Origin: Motacilla alba alba
Lineage: Eukaryota; Chordata; Aves; Passeriformes; Motacillidae
Length of the DNA: 64,000 nucleotides
Direction of reading: 5' to 3'
NCBI RefSeq assembly: GCF_015832195.1
Contig: NC_052018.1
Coordinates: 29,912,115-29,976,114, forward strand
The first letter of the stretch is position 1; each line of letters opens with the position of its first letter. The translations under genes were made by a program, and so were the position numbers. Positions 34,852 through 48,666 of this stretch are shown here, one piece after another. The notes beneath the pieces are model-generated. The model was given only the letters and a program-made list of their open reading frames with translations, was not told the DNA's origin and made no database searches.

Positions 34852-37800
34852 ATACTAGGGGACTGCAAACCACTGCACATTAAATACAGACTTTCATAAC
34901 GCTTATAAAAATAAGCACTTCTGATTATATTCATTTATATACATCTTAAACAGCATAGGTTAGTCAAAGCTGTGGGTTTTTTTCTTTGATGAGGACATGG
35001 TTTTATGAGGACTTAAAAGTGGAAACCACATTAGCTTTCTCAAAGCTAATGCTGTGAGTGATAACTGTTAAAAAAAATTATTTAAAAATGCGGTAATTGT
35101 AATACTTTATCATTATCTTGGGAGGATGCTTGGAATAGGATACCAGAGAGGTCAATTAACAACTGTGAAGAGACCAACCTAATATTAAGGTGATATAAAG
35201 CTGGGAGGGATTATGTATCCATAGAGGATATAGTAGACTACAAAACTGCTTTGATAAATGACAGAGGAGGGTAAAATAAATAACATTGGTAAAATGAAAT
35301 TTAGTTGAGCTAATGTAAAATGATTCACAGTGGATATTTAAACATGCAAGGTAGATTTAGGAAATGCAGAAAGGCATTGATATGACAGAAATGTCTGACA
35401 GCTACAGTATTATTTGCATACATTCAGACAAGGGTCCAAATATATTTGGACACCAACATTGGGAAAGTGTTCAAAGTCATACAGGTATGACAATGTTTTG
35501 CAAGAAGTAGCTGTAGCTGACTGGTATTTTAATGGGATTTGTTACCTCATTTGCTTATTTTTTGACTATAGTGAATGTTAATTCTCTTCTTCAGTCCAGT
35601 AATACCCCAGACTGCTAAATGCCAAGCTTGATGTAGTAGCTATAGAAGGTGAATCTAATTTATAAAGTTCTCCACAATTTCCCTCTAGTGAGTGTCATTG
35701 GAAATGATTAACTAACTGTAAACTCAGAAGTCAGGTTGCATATTTGCCTAAATTTGTTTCTATTGAAATCTGAAATTAATTTACAGCAAAGAAAAGACTG
35801 CACATAAATCATGCTAGATGTGGCAGATCAGTGTATTAAGCTCAGTAAAGGCAGTGGAAGTTCTCTCATTTTTGCTGGGTTATGACTACAAACCTGAAGA
35901 CCTTAAGTGAAGCCCTGCTTATTGGAGTGTCTTGCACTACAAGTCTGTAAAAGGTCACTTCAGAACAAATTATTGAAGAGTGTTTTACTTTAAGATGATC
36001 TGTCTAGGTGTCAGAGAGGCAGTCTCAGTGTAGTCCTTAAGCCTCTAAGATTCTGCTTGTTGTCTTTCAGATAAGAGTTTGAGCAGCCACTTTCTTGAGA
36101 GGAAACTGATCCAGTTCTAGGATGCAACATGGTCTAAATTAATTGCTGTGCAGAAACCCTTGCTTTATAGCTGGAATCCCACATCCCTTGTGATGGACTG
36201 GAACCAGCTCCCCAGGCTGGGACTACCAGCTCTTCTGTAGTGCGCTTGTCTACGATGCATCAGCAGGTCAGCTGCCTGACATCACTAATAAGAAAGGACA
36301 TTCACTTGCCAGAAGTTCACACAGGATTAGGTGATGCCATTAAGTTTTGCTGAAGGGCTCCTGAACTGCACCATGCAAGCTAGTAATTTTGGCAGTGGAA
36401 CTGAGTAAGAAATTCTTCTCCCTGAAAGACAAACTGAGAGTGTGATGCAGAAGCCCAAATGCAATGTCCAAGTGCCTTTGGAGATCCCTTGGTGTATCCA
36501 TTTTCAGCTGCAGAAGGGCACTGGTGCTCCATAGACTCAGGAGGTCCTGTGGTGTAGCTGCCAGCCACATGAACATATTTTGGCTACTTTAGGTTGTCTC
36601 CAAGGAAATGATGTACCTACTATCTGCATGCTTATCATATATAGGCATAGGCCAGCTATGTCTGTATGTGACTGGTTGGTTGGCTGAATCACTTTGAAAG
36701 CTGCTGGTCTGTATTGACCAGAGCTGCATTTATCTATTGGACTATTACACCCCTTGTTATCTTTTGGCATACATCTCTATGTAAACAAATAAATTTAGGT
36801 GTTTCTTTACAAACTTGATCCTGCCCCTAATGCCCCTGAGCATCCATATTTCTGTTGGGAAGGTGTGCTACAGACTCCTTCTGACAACTGATGTGTAAGT
36901 GGACATTTCCGACCTGATAGCACACAGTATTTCCTGTCTTGAACTTCCAGAATTGCTAAATGAGGCACCTGTGCCAGATGTAGGACATGACTTAGTGTAC
37001 TCAGAGTAGGCACAATGCCCCCAGAGCAGTGTGATTTTCTCCTCTGGGTCATTAAACAGAGACAGAGACTGACATTCTTCTGAAGGCTGAGAAGGCTTCT
37101 CATTTGGGGAATTTATGTCCTGAGGTGTCTAACCTGTAGACACTAAGCTGGAGCTAATCACATAATGCTCCTTGTGTACTCCAATAGAGAAAAATAGGAA
37201 CCTCCAGAGGATAATTCCTGTCATCCTAAAACAGGCATTTTAAAAATGTAGGCTAAATCACAATATTTTTTGTTTCTACTGATTAGAAAGGAAGCCAAGA
37301 TCTAGCCAAACTCAGGTTTAGACATCAGACTTTCAAGCTGTAAATATTGCATGACATGATCCAGTCCCACACGCTTGAGGTTTTCTGAAAATACTGAATT
37401 TTGAGTACCCAGCTCCCACAGGAAAAGAGAGAGCATCCAACTGAGCTGGTGGTGAGCATCCCTTTCCCTGGCATGAAGAGTATCTGTAATCAGGTCATAT
37501 CATGTAATACACTTCCAGCGAGAGACTGAGAGGACTCTTGTTTCAGAGTGTCTGTTGCTAGGGATGCAGAACTCAAGAGTACAAATCTCTTTAGAAAGAG
37601 ACAGAGCTTTAACCTTCCTGTCACATCCTATTGAATTTCTTATGCATAAGATCAAAACGATAAGGAGATGAACAAGAAAACTGCCTCCTCCTTGGTCTCT
37701 GAATGAACAGCCAGCCTTTGGCTCTCTGATGAACAGAGAAGTATGAAAGGTTATAAGGTATGTCATTTGCTGTGCTTTATTTCCTCATCTAAACACAGAA

Positions 37801-40800
37801 AAAGTTGTGCAGAGCCTCTTCTCCGTGCATAATGAATAGTAAATAATAAATCCCATTCTGCTCTTCTTGGGTTAAAGGGCCTCACTTTAGGTGACATCAA
37901 GTCAGAGCATCCCCTGGGAGTGCAGTCAAGCAGTACCAACACAGAGCCATCACAAGTTTGACCCACCTCTGTCAGCTGAAAGTGGAGCATGCACAAGCAG
38001 TAACACTTCAGTTTGACTTGACTAGGAGCTCATGCTGTCCCTGGTAGAAATATTGCCAAAAAGACACTATTTCAAGACCATGAACTCCGCTCATTCTTTC
38101 TTAGCTGAGTTTTTATGTGATTGTGTGAATTTATGTAGTCGTGATGGTGCAGCATAGCTATTTCAAAGATCTAACTGACGTCAAGATTGATGTGATTCAT
38201 GGGAGTCATAGGATCCCGACCACTGAAAAAATGCCCAGATTAAATGATATGCATTTGTGCAGTTCTATAGTTTGCTTCTCAGCAGATGATTGTGGATTTC
38301 ATACAATTCATCAAGGATAATTTGAAAGTGCCCAGTCATTGATCTTTGACAAACGCCTCAGCAGTTAGTTCCAGCCAGAGGCTGGCACAAGACCAAATTA
38401 CACAAGTGGGACAACTGCAGGCCCTGACTCTGCCACCTCCTGCTTTTCATCCTTTTTCATATCATGCTTTTACATCATCTGTAGAAAATCTATATAAATA
38501 TATAAACTAGGGAAGAAGTTCATCAGGGAAGCCATTTTTAATTAGGTCACTGATGCTCCACTGATGATACATTTTTAGCTTGTGATTAAGGCAAAGAGGC
38601 ATAGACTGAGACACAAAAGCAAGCAAACAGACACAACCAGAAACTGAAACCACTAACAATGCTGGCTTTCATGTGATTATTATAACCATTTGGGTTAGTT
38701 CACTTAAACTATTCTGCACAGCTTTAAAGCAAAGGTCCACATCAGTCCTGCCTGTTAGTCTTTGATGGCACCGCAAAGCAAGCCTTCCCCATGCCTGCCA
38801 ATCACTGTGTGACTTCAGGGTGGCCAGGCTGGAGGAAGATGATGGCAGAGTTGAGGAATTCAACTGCTTTGGAGTGATGAGGAGCAAGACATGGCCCACA
38901 GTCTGTGATTTGAGATGGGACTGAAGCATGTTATACTTTACACAATGTGATCCTCATAGGAAACCCTGTCAGCAATTTTTATGAAGATGCACGGAATATG
39001 CACACATATTCTGGAATGAAAGGAGTGATTTTTTCCCCCTACCTATCTTGTTGTCCCTTTAACATTCTTTATCACAGATTTCCTTAGATCACCACACGAC
39101 AGCCGTATCATAATGCTATTGTGTTCCTCTATTCTGAAGAAAACATGTTAGCAGAGCCTGTGAAAGCCTTTCCCTGTTTATCTCTGTGGTGCCATCAGTA
39201 CATTAAGTATATTTGCCATCCCAACAAAGCATGGTAAGTTTAAAGAGATGAAATTCTGCTTCTAGTGACACAGGAGAACTAAGAATGATAGGGATGATCT
39301 TTTCCTGATACAACAAATCTGAGTTATGTGTCAACGAATAACATAACAAATGTCCACTTTAGGAATCTGATGCAGTGAAGAAAATTATCAGAGTACAGTG
39401 AGCACGTGCACTATTGCAGAATTAGCCCATTTCATTCTGTAACATGTGCTATCGCAGCGGGAAGCCACCTGGCAGCTGGAATACAAGCAGCCTTTGACAG
39501 GCTCAGGAAAGCCATTGCCAGGCTTTCACACTGTTGTGTGACCAGGCTGAGTGAACCATCCAAATGGGCTCACTTCTGGCCTGAATGAAGAGATGAGTCA
39601 ATAACTCAACAACCTCCTTTTGCATGTGGCAAAGTGGGTCAGCAAAATATTGCTGGTAATGTGCTAAAATACAGTGAATGCTTTGTACTTTTTTATTTAC
39701 TGCTGTGTATGAACTCTGTATGCTTCCTTACATCATAATTAGGGGGTTGCTTGCAACTGTGTTTGGGAAGAGTCAAATTTTCAAAAGAAAAAACCCACCT
39801 AGGTGAGCTGGCAGTTCCAAGATTTGGGGAGGAACAAAGGCATATAAATTACATGTTGGTCAATAGCGTTGTTAAAAAATACTAAAAGCAAAACTAAAAA
39901 AGCCTATATTGTCACCATAATTACAGATGAAATCAGAACAGTGGATAAAACTGTTAAGATACTTTGTCAAACATGACATTTGTTACATTAGAGGTCATTA
40001 CAAAGCAAAACACAAACCATGAGGACATGGGCAAAAGAGCACAGCCAAATTCAGACTCAGCAGGCAGAGCTGAGGACAGGCAAAAAAAGAAAAGGACTGA
40101 TCCAGGCTAGGGACTGGAAGCAAGGAACAGTTTCCTTGCAGGGTAAATGCAGCTTGGTCAGGGGACAGGAGGATCCTTACCAAGAGGCTAAGAATGACTA
40201 AACAATATATACTTGTGTCACTATTGTCATAACCAAAAAAAAAAAAAAATCCCCACACTACAAAAAATGTATGGCTAACAAGAAAAGGGGCAATTTTTCT
40301 TCTTGATGTCAGTGTTGAAAAGGAAAAAGCCCCATTGTTTTTTCTTAACACCATTAAAGCAATGGCATTTGCTGGCTTGTGATGTTTGTGGTGGTATTTC
40401 CTTGTGGCAGGAGGCTACAAGTTAAGAACAGGAGGTACTGTCAACATCGTATGAAACATAGGAGAAAGAAATACATGATGTATGTTTGTGTACATTACAT
40501 GAAATCTTCAAAGGAAACAAGATAAAAAACAAAGATTGCCAGCCTTGCATGAGTAACAGTATTGGGTGCTGTGGATGGGTTTTTTGATTCAAACTCTGAC
40601 ACAAGTAATTCACTGTCATGCAGATGCTTGCTGTTTCTAGAATGCAATGATCATCTCCTGGTTCTGCTTCAGATGAAAACAATGATTCATTTCTGTATTA
40701 CATTTCTATGAAATTTGTCACCCTCTAACACCACTCATAGCTATCCTTAAGCAGGGAAATACTTGACAGGTCTGAGTGTGTGGCAGAGTGAAAAAAATAA

Positions 40801-41280
40801 AGCACCTAAAGTAATGTAAACATCATGTTAGGCCTAAAAAGATAGAATAGGACCAGCCCTTTCCAGCACCATGTGTTTGAGCAGACACAGCGGTGGGATG
40901 TGTATCTAACTGTTTTGCTGTGTTCTTTCATTTACATTACAAAGGGATGCTTTTGGCAGAAAGTCAGTGTAAGCAGCATTCATTATTCCTTTAAGGGGCT
41001 TGATAATTCAGTATGGTAATATGCTGCAGGCTGTCAATGCTGTCAACCATCCACCAAGAGATAAATTAAACTTCGTTCCAGCATCAGTATTTCTGTATGC
41101 AGTCCTGAGATTAAATGAGATTGGAGATCTGACCATGAGGTGAGAACTAGTGACCTTTGATATGTTTGTGAGACATTTTGGGTGAGGCAAAAACCACCAG
41201 GAACTGAATAAAACCTGTGAAAGTAGTCATCATTAGCTCAGGGGGTATGAAAATCACAGAAAATTAGAAAAGTGATTCAA
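34852..41280. other. Intergenic sequence upstream of OGFRL1
   Basis: About 6.4 kb without a supported gene or recognised transposon. A short inverted repeat with 10-base arms (CATTAGCTTT / AAAGCTAATG) lies at 35029-35051. Open frames reach 118 codons (39998-40354, minus) without recognisable product. Confidence 0.45.
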
Positions 41281-41335
41281 GCTGACAAAAAACCCACCAA
41301 AAACAACAAGAAAAAGAACCAAACACAAACCAACC
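41281..41335 (+). repeat. A/C-rich simple tract
   Basis: Low-complexity AAACCCACCAAAAACAACAA-like sequence, one of several similar tracts in the right half of the window. Confidence 0.7.
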
Positions 41336-42639
41336 CTCAAGTATATCTCTGAAGTCTGACCCAAATGTAGAAAGAAGTGGGTTTCTCATGCAGCTTTGGA
41401 TGTGTCTAAATGGTTGCTCAGAGTACCCTTACAGTCAAGGGCAAAAAATTGAAACTTTTAGGTAACAAAGCATTTGATCTTTAAGTGGCCATTTAAACTA
41501 GGTCTGATGAAGTACCTCTTTCTTTGTCTACTTTATAAAGAGAGCACAACTGACTTACCTGCATAAAGACACAAACACTGAAGATATCTAAAGTCACCCA
41601 AGAAGTGATTCATCTTCAGCACCTAGAAACATTTTAATTTACATGAGCTTGTTCAGCCTGGCCATCGGATGATGACTGACAAATTGGCTGCTTTAAAAGA
41701 TTCTTGAAAAGCTGGGTCCTGTCAGGAGGGAAGGTCCACACTGCAGTGGTGTCACATGGAAATCACAGCATAACTCTCAGCACCCAACTTTTCTGCAATG
41801 AAGTAGCTGCTGAGTCCCCACAGATTCGCTCCGTGGGGAATGAAGAAAGGGGGAGACTGCTACAGCAAGAAATTCAGAACTGTAACCTGACATCAATGCT
41901 TTGAGGCTGCATCTATATTAGTGTTTTAGCCTGGATCGGAAGAGAGCAGAGCTTTTAAAGATAAGTTCCCAATTCTCCCCCCATTCTGGGCTTTGGTTCA
42001 TATTATTCATTCACACAGTCTCAGGGAACTTTAAAACTTTATTTGGTTTAGATCAAATAAACTGGAAGATGGAGATCACGAGACCAATACACTCCAAATG
42101 CAACGGGCATTCAGCCCATGGGACCAGATAAGGACTATTCTGAAAAAAAAATAAATTAATAAGCTTAGTAGTGTGGGTGTCAGATTCTCAGCACTTCAGG
42201 TCAGATTCTCACTTCTTCAGGTCTGCCACTGGCTTGCACTACCTGCTAATGTATCCCAAAGTGAAGAGGATCCTGGAAGAGTCTATTGCTCCATTAACCA
42301 CTGGAGGAATGAAATGAGATAGCTGATTTACTGAACTCAAAAGTGAATGAAACAAATAACCACCAAATGGACGGTGGACTAGTTTTCCAAAATTCAGTAT
42401 TTTAACAAAGGAAACATCCATTAAACAAAGGCAGAGGCAAGTCTGGCACAAGGCATAAGATATTGAATTAACTGAGGATGTAAAATACCTGTTGATTATG
42501 TATCAGATACGATCAGTAAATTCAAAATAAAATTGGGCTTTTGTTTACAGCAGTAGCTTCAGGGCTTCATCCAAGCATAAACTGTACTAAACTAACCATG
42601 ATTTTGTTGCCTACCAGTTAACTTTTAATGGCTGCAAAA
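41336..42639. other. Intergenic sequence, no supported gene
   Basis: Contains an imperfect 21-bp tandem duplication (42179-42220), listed separately. Otherwise nothing recognised. Confidence 0.45.
42179..42220 (+). repeat. Imperfect 21-bp tandem duplication
   Basis: GTCAGATTCTCAGCACTTCAG followed by GTCAGATTCTCACTTCTTCAG, with three mismatches. Confidence 0.8.
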
Positions 42640-43544
42640 GGACAGGGCAAACTGCAAAACAAAGCACCAAGACAGTTCCCAGCACTACTGACCTATCTGC
42701 CTTATCCACAGACTGCAGGTTGCACCTGCTCCAAATGGAGCCTTACCTATAAGGTACAGTCTCTTCAGGGTCATACCTACTGCAGCATAGCTTTATCCAT
42801 GGTCACTGTCCTTTAGAAGAAACCTTCTCCAGCACAGCCTTATCCATGGCTGCAGTCCCTCCAGGGGTGTAGCTGCTCTGTTGTGGGCTTATCCATGGCA
42901 CAGGGCACATTTCAGGTGTTCCAGCATGACCTCTGGCACTGCTACTGATGTTCAAGGTGTACCTGCTATGGCCACCCAGGGATTGGCTGCCTCAGGGCAG
43001 ATCTGTGTCACATCCCCGACCATCTGGCTGCCCGTACGAGAAAACAAAATCAGGTTCACAGCCCGCATCTGGTTCAGTAAGGAATGTTTGAGGAACTGAG
43101 TGCTAATTGCAATAAGGCTGCAAATATCTACCACGTAGAAGGTGTTTCAGTCAAAAAGCAGCTGAAGAGAGCAAGAACTGCTGCTGGTTCATAGCAGGGT
43201 TTTCCAGAGACTGGGAGGCACTGATGCAAGGGCAAACACCAGGCTTGGCCTCAGGACAGTGCTTCTATCGTACGTTTCCCAGGCAAGGAAAAACAAAATG
43301 ACAAACGACACAGAAAGCAGAAAGGAGGTAATGACTTGCCCTGGAATTTATTGTACAGCAAGAAAGGGAGAAAGTAATGGAGCAGGTAAGGGAGCAAATA
43401 TGCCGTCATCAGCTAGGAAGAGCAAGTACTAGCCTGCCAAGTAACAGCTAAATATCTGTAACAGCTGTAAGCTCAGTCTAGCACACTCTGATCAAATCTG
43501 TCATCTTAAACTCCTGAAGCTCCAAATCAGGTGCCAAGAAAGAC
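42640..43544 (-). mobile_element. Internal remnant of a minus-strand endogenous retrovirus
   Basis: Sequence directly downstream (in minus sense) of the LTR at 44072-43545. Just inside the LTR is TGGCACCTGATTTGGAGC (43536-43519), which has the TGG start and position of a tRNA primer-binding site, diverged from the lysine-tRNA type. Farther in (42690-43130) are imperfectly repeated phrases such as CTTATCCATGG. No long gag or pol frame remains, so this is a decayed 5' leader and gag-side remnant. The inner limit near 42640 is approximate. Confidence 0.45.
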
Positions 43545-44072
43545 TGTGGTGGGCTGACCCTGGCCAACAGCCAAGCACTCACATAGCTGCTTGCTCACTC
43601 CACCACTGCAGAAGGGCAGAGGGAGAAAACAGGAAGAACAAAACTGAGACAACGCATGGGCTGAGATACAGATTGTTTAAAAGCTAAAGAAAAAAAAACC
43701 CCACATCAAACAAAGGAAGTTAGTCTGTCACAACCTGCCATAGGTAGACTGATGCCTATCCAGTCTCTGAACACTGGCCACCTAGGAAGCCACCCCTCCC
43801 TTTTCTTCTTTCTCTACCCACTTTTTATTACTAAGCAAGATGCTATATGGTGTGGAACATCCCTTTGGCCAATTTGTGTCAGCTGTCCTGGCTATGTCCC
43901 CCACCTCCTCACTGGCGGACAGAGTGGGAAAAAGAAAACCTTCAGGTTGGGCAAGCACTGCTAATCAATGACCCACTGAAGTGACACCAGCACAGCCTCA
44001 GCCACAAAACTGAAACAAGGTGCCATGTCAAGTGCTAAGAATTAAGTTAACTCCATCCCAGCTACTGCTCCA
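43545..44072 (-). mobile_element. 5' LTR of a minus-strand endogenous retrovirus
   Basis: About 528 bp with TG...CA ends in minus sense. It includes ATATGGTGTGGAACATCCCTT (plus strand, 43845 on) and TTTGGCCAATTTGTGTCAGC, both typical of an avian LTR I recall, and ends TGTGGTGGGCTGACCC on the plus strand. The promoter side of that family normally has a TATA box; here the matching place reads TAATAAAAAG, so it is decayed. Orientation is set by the primer-binding-site-like motif on its 43545 side. No matching second LTR was seen in the window. Confidence 0.6.
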
Positions 44073-44269
44073 AGTGATCATTACAAGAATTGTTTTATGT
44101 GACAACTATGAGTGCCTTCATTGCTTCACCACCTTTAAGGTCTTTCTCATGCAATCTCTTTGGGGAAGTTACAAAACCCTTTATCCTTCCTGTTAACAAA
44201 TAGACACTTTTATTCTCAGGAGGGAAAAAATAATATTTAGCATGCCTAGTTCTTTTAGCATCTTTGTTT

Positions 44270-44451
44270 AGGCACTGAAACAGGTTGGCCAAGGAAGTGG
44301 CTGAGTCACCACCCCTGGAGATGTTTAAAAGATGAGCAGTTGTGGCATTGAGGGACAGGGTTTAGGGGTGGACTTGGCAGGGCTGGGTTAATGGTTGGAT
44401 TTGATAATCTTAGAGGCCTTTTCGAACTGAAATGATTCCAATAATTCTGAT
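44270..44451 (+). mobile_element. CR1 LINE 3' fragment, short
   Basis: Plus-strand CR1 3' end: CAGGTTGGCCAAGGAAGTGG, then TTTAAAAGATGAGCAGTTGT, ending AATGATTCCAATAATTCTGA. Only about 180 bp remain. Confidence 0.75.
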
Positions 44452-44638
44452 TTTTAAAAATTGATTTGGCGTGTTTCCATAGTTACATTGGTGTGGGGTT
44501 TTTTTTAAAGGTAAGTAAACTCTTTGAATCCTTCACAGTTTAATCCAAGTATGTGTTAAAATTGAGTTTTCCTGAGTAGGCTACCCTGAGTTAAATTCTA
44601 GCAAAGCTGCTACTAAAGGATCAAAATATCTTTTACCT

Positions 44639-44690
44639 AAAAAAACTCCAAAACCCAGCAAAACAGGCAAACCCAGCCAAAAAACCAACG

Positions 44691-44724
<34 letters not shown>

Positions 44725-44779
44725 AAAAAACCCAAAAAAAACCCCCACCAAAACCCACCAAAAACCAAAAAACCCCCAA
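44639..44779 (+). repeat. A/C-rich tract with (CAA)n
   Basis: Contains an uninterrupted CAA repeat at about 44691-44724, then C-runs at 44731-44733, 44742-44746, 44754-44756 and 44773-44777 separated by A-rich spacers. The complementary strand is G/T-rich with four G-runs. Confidence 0.9.
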
Positions 44780-47700
44780 TGACACAGCCTTTCTGAAGTG
44801 TATTGGGAAAAGGCTATCTCATTAGTGGTGTATCAAAGAAAAAATTGTAGAACAACCTTATAACTGTAAAATTGAAACTTTGTTGCACTGATTTTTGTGA
44901 CATAACATAAAAACACCAGAAAGGCTACATGTAACATTCTACATGGAACTACAAAATTTTGATTTTTGCATACTCTGTACAAGACTAAAGGCACACAATG
45001 CAATACGTCTCTTAATAACTGATGTTCTTTGAAACCTAAAATTTAAAATCAAATTTTGTGATTTTCGTTCCAAAATATTCCTGCTTTCCTGAAATATAAG
45101 CAAATATTAATACTCTTGTATTTCTCTGCATGGTAATAGAGACAGTTCTAGTCCTCTGTGGTAATCTCTGCTTATAATAAGGCTACACACACTAAAGTAA
45201 TACTGCTTCTTCATTCTCTAACCCTTCCTATTCATTTGAAAAGGAAGTATACATTAAAATAAGCAAGAATTTTTTTTTACTGAAAGCATTTATTTTACCC
45301 AAGAGTGGAAACAGATAAAAAAAAATAGGTGATGCAACAATTTAGAAAAATCATACAGGTTCAGCTGTGAACAAAAATTACATCCTTCCTTATGTCTACT
45401 TTTCATAACAGCAGCGTCACTCCCATTCTCCTTGTAAATGAATCAGTCATTGCTTGCAATAAACTAGCATCCAGAGGTCTCAATCAAGGACTTATTGTTC
45501 TATGTCCCTGTACAAAGCCAGGGCAAGCTGGCAAGCTGCTTCCCTTACCTTGAGTGATACACTTGGGATCTCAGCTCATGTAGGCACTGCTGCCAGCCAC
45601 AAAGCATATGGCAGTACAACAGCACTGCTCACCTGCAAAACTGCTCAGAACTAAGACAAAATGCAAACAAGTGACGTGAAAATTGAACATAGAGAGCATA
45701 GGAGGGTAGATGAGATGGGTAATGCTGAGAAAGCAATGTGCCTTCACTTTGGTGGGCTGCAAGCAGATGGTGCAGGACTCGGGGGTGGATCACTTGGATT
45801 TCCTAGCCCCAAGGTTTACCTTGGGCTCCCATCAGGCAGAGGTCTGTGAAATACCATGACCCATCCTGTGCAAGGCACTCCCCTGCAGCACATGCAGTGC
45901 ACATCAGTACCAGAGCCCTGCCCTGAGGGCACAGAGTCTGGCAGTAGAGCTGACCCCTACTTCTCCAGATGCAGGTGGGTTTGCCTGCTGCCGTGGCAGA
46001 AGGTTTGCACCCAGACTGACACCAGCACAGGCCACAGAAATGCCCACAGCACTGTCCCCTGAGGAGTAGCTCCTGCTGTACCTATTTCCTGCAAAGCTCA
46101 GTCACTGGGTACAAAGTGCAAAGACAGTGTTCAGTTTGATGTGACACATCTGACGAGGCATTCCAAACAAGAGTACACCACTGACAAGCTTTTGGGTAAA
46201 TGGTAACCTAAAGAATTTAACTCAGAACGTGCTGTGTAGGATCTCTGCCCATTCAGCCCAGCTAGTGAAAATCAGCTTTCTTCCACTCCCATATCAAGTT
46301 CTTTGTCCCCAGTGCAATGTTAGCTCTGCATGTATCCAGGCTGAGCATCCCTCCAACACTAAGCTATTTTTTGAGCTGCTACTCTTATACCAGCACTTGA
46401 GGTTACCCAAATGAAGGTTGTACACCGTGTTTGCAGGCTCTGATCAGACATCTTCAGTGTTAGCAGGGAAGAGGGCTGTGATTCATTTGCCTGAGCTCAG
46501 GTGTCTGGTGACATTCACACAAAAACCACACTGCAAATAGGAATCACTAAAAGAATAAAGGAAATATAACCTTCCTTACATATTAGAAATGTTACAAAAC
46601 AGTCTTTTTTTTTTTTATTTATGACAGCACAGTGCAGTGTTCGCATAGTATCTCCGTATTGAAATGTTCCAAAGTTATAAAACCTCAAAAATTCAACTGA
46701 AGTTAGACAGTTGCTAAGCTAAGGTTGGCATTATCCTGACCCAGGCTGACTGTATTCCCTGATGCATCTATACACATCTGCTATTTTCCTTCTGTTGTGC
46801 CAAGATTATCCATCATTTGGGGCAGGGGAATACCTTTTATTTGGTGTCTGTTCAGGACTAAGGAATAGGTGCTACAAGAATACAAATCACCAGTACCACA
46901 GTGCCTGTGATGATTTATTCTCCCCCCTGGCTTGCCTTGTCTGCAGGAGACCTGAAATCGTTGCATGTTTTTTATGAAGGGGCTTGTACTTTTTTAACAC
47001 TTGCGTCTCCAATAGCTGGTGAAAACAATTCAGGATAATCAATCTATTCAGATTTATGGCTAAACATCAACATACTCAGCAGAAGCAGAATAACTGGTTA
47101 TTTTCTTTAGAGCAGGACAGGTGGTGTCAGCTGCTCCTGTCAACTAAAACCAGTTAAGGGGGTGACGGGTATGTGATTGAGCAAAGCAGGGGCAGGTTTT
47201 GCCCATGGCTTGAGCAGGTATGCCAGGAAACAGGCTGAAGCAGTAGAAGAAACTGGACTTCCACTGCAGAAGCTTTCTGCTGGTATTTGTAATTACATCA
47301 GTAATTCTGCAAGAAGAAATCTCTCACAAGTCTGTTCTTGCTAAGGAAAGTGCAGTAGCTATGGTTACCCAGCAAACAGGGAGAGGAGGTAAAGCTGAAC
47401 CACTGCTCTGGGCACTGTACACCATTTTTAACATCAAAAGCCTAGTTTTAGCTTTCCAAATAGAACTATGAGAGCAGCCACCCACGTTCCCCATTACAGT
47501 GTGTTTGCATATATAACTGTGTGGCTATGCATGTGTGGGTATATATATATATAGATCTATAGTAGGATGACAGGATGACAAAGAGAACAAAAAAGGAATC
47601 AGCTTTTAGATCATCATACAACTATGAAATTAGAAACGTACTCATAGACAACAATCTTGCACACTTCTTGACACTAGCCTAGGGTCAGCACCACAGGACT

Positions 47701-48660
47701 TTCCCTGTCTTCATTTGCCTCTGATGGTTCTGAAGATTGCTCAAGACCTACAGGAAATTCCCTGGAAAGGAACTATGTCTACATTGTAGACTTAATGCAA
47801 CCATTCTAGGAAAGTTTCCTTATTTAGGATAATGTGCATAGATACTACTGTAGTGTAGAAGCAGCAATGTGGAATTTAGCATATGCCATGGCCCGCCCTA
47901 AGAAACTGGGTAAATACTTAAGCAACTAGTCCACATTGAATTTCACTTAAAATGGCTTCACATAGTCATCAAGCTTATAAATGGGTGCTTCAGAGAGGGC
48001 GGGGATAGTTTAGTGGGCTGTAGCCCTACTCATATAGTGGATTCCCCAGGCGTGGACTCAGACCTGACTAGCTACCTTCATATCTTCAATGGAAATGTCT
48101 TAAAGCCTTATCTATCTACCTGCTAGGAGTCTACTCCTAAGTGGCAGGAGCAGGGCCTGCTTCACCTCCTTCCCCCCTGCTGTCACACAGGCAGTCCCCA
48201 ACACAGCAACAAAGAACCCTGGACACTTGAGTTTCTGGAGTGTTTCTGTGTCTGGCTGTGCCTCAGTGCACACCTGCAGTCTAATCATGGTTTCATTAGC
48301 AGACAGTGTAGGTGTACACTGTGGCTGCAGTTCAAATTTGCCACCCAGGTTTGCTCTTCAACCATGAGGAATAAGTAGGCACCATCATCTCACTTGGCTC
48401 AGGCATCTCCTCGTCACAAAACCCTTTTTTATATTACCAAGCTAGTTGTGTAGACTCCTTCTGTAGACTAGCTAAGTGTTTGATCTGTGAAGTTAGGTGA
48501 AATTAATCCCATCCCTTACTATGTGCAATCTGTCTCCTTAAGGTGGAACCGGCTGCTACTAGTTCATCCCTGCGAGCCTCTTCAAAAAGACAACAGGACA
48601 GCTGTGGTTGTTTGGTTTGAGCAGATCAGAGTCCTCTGCTCTGACACCAACTTCTAGATG
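44780..48660. other. Intergenic sequence, no supported gene
   Basis: About 3.9 kb with no recognised gene or transposon. A short (TA)n run lies at 47540-47553. Confidence 0.45.
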
Positions 48661-48666
48661 AAACAG

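Noticed and set aside
35029..35051. 10-bp inverted repeat CATTAGCTTT / AAAGCTAATG
   Set aside because: About one such stem is expected by chance in 64 kb, so it is not reported as a finding.
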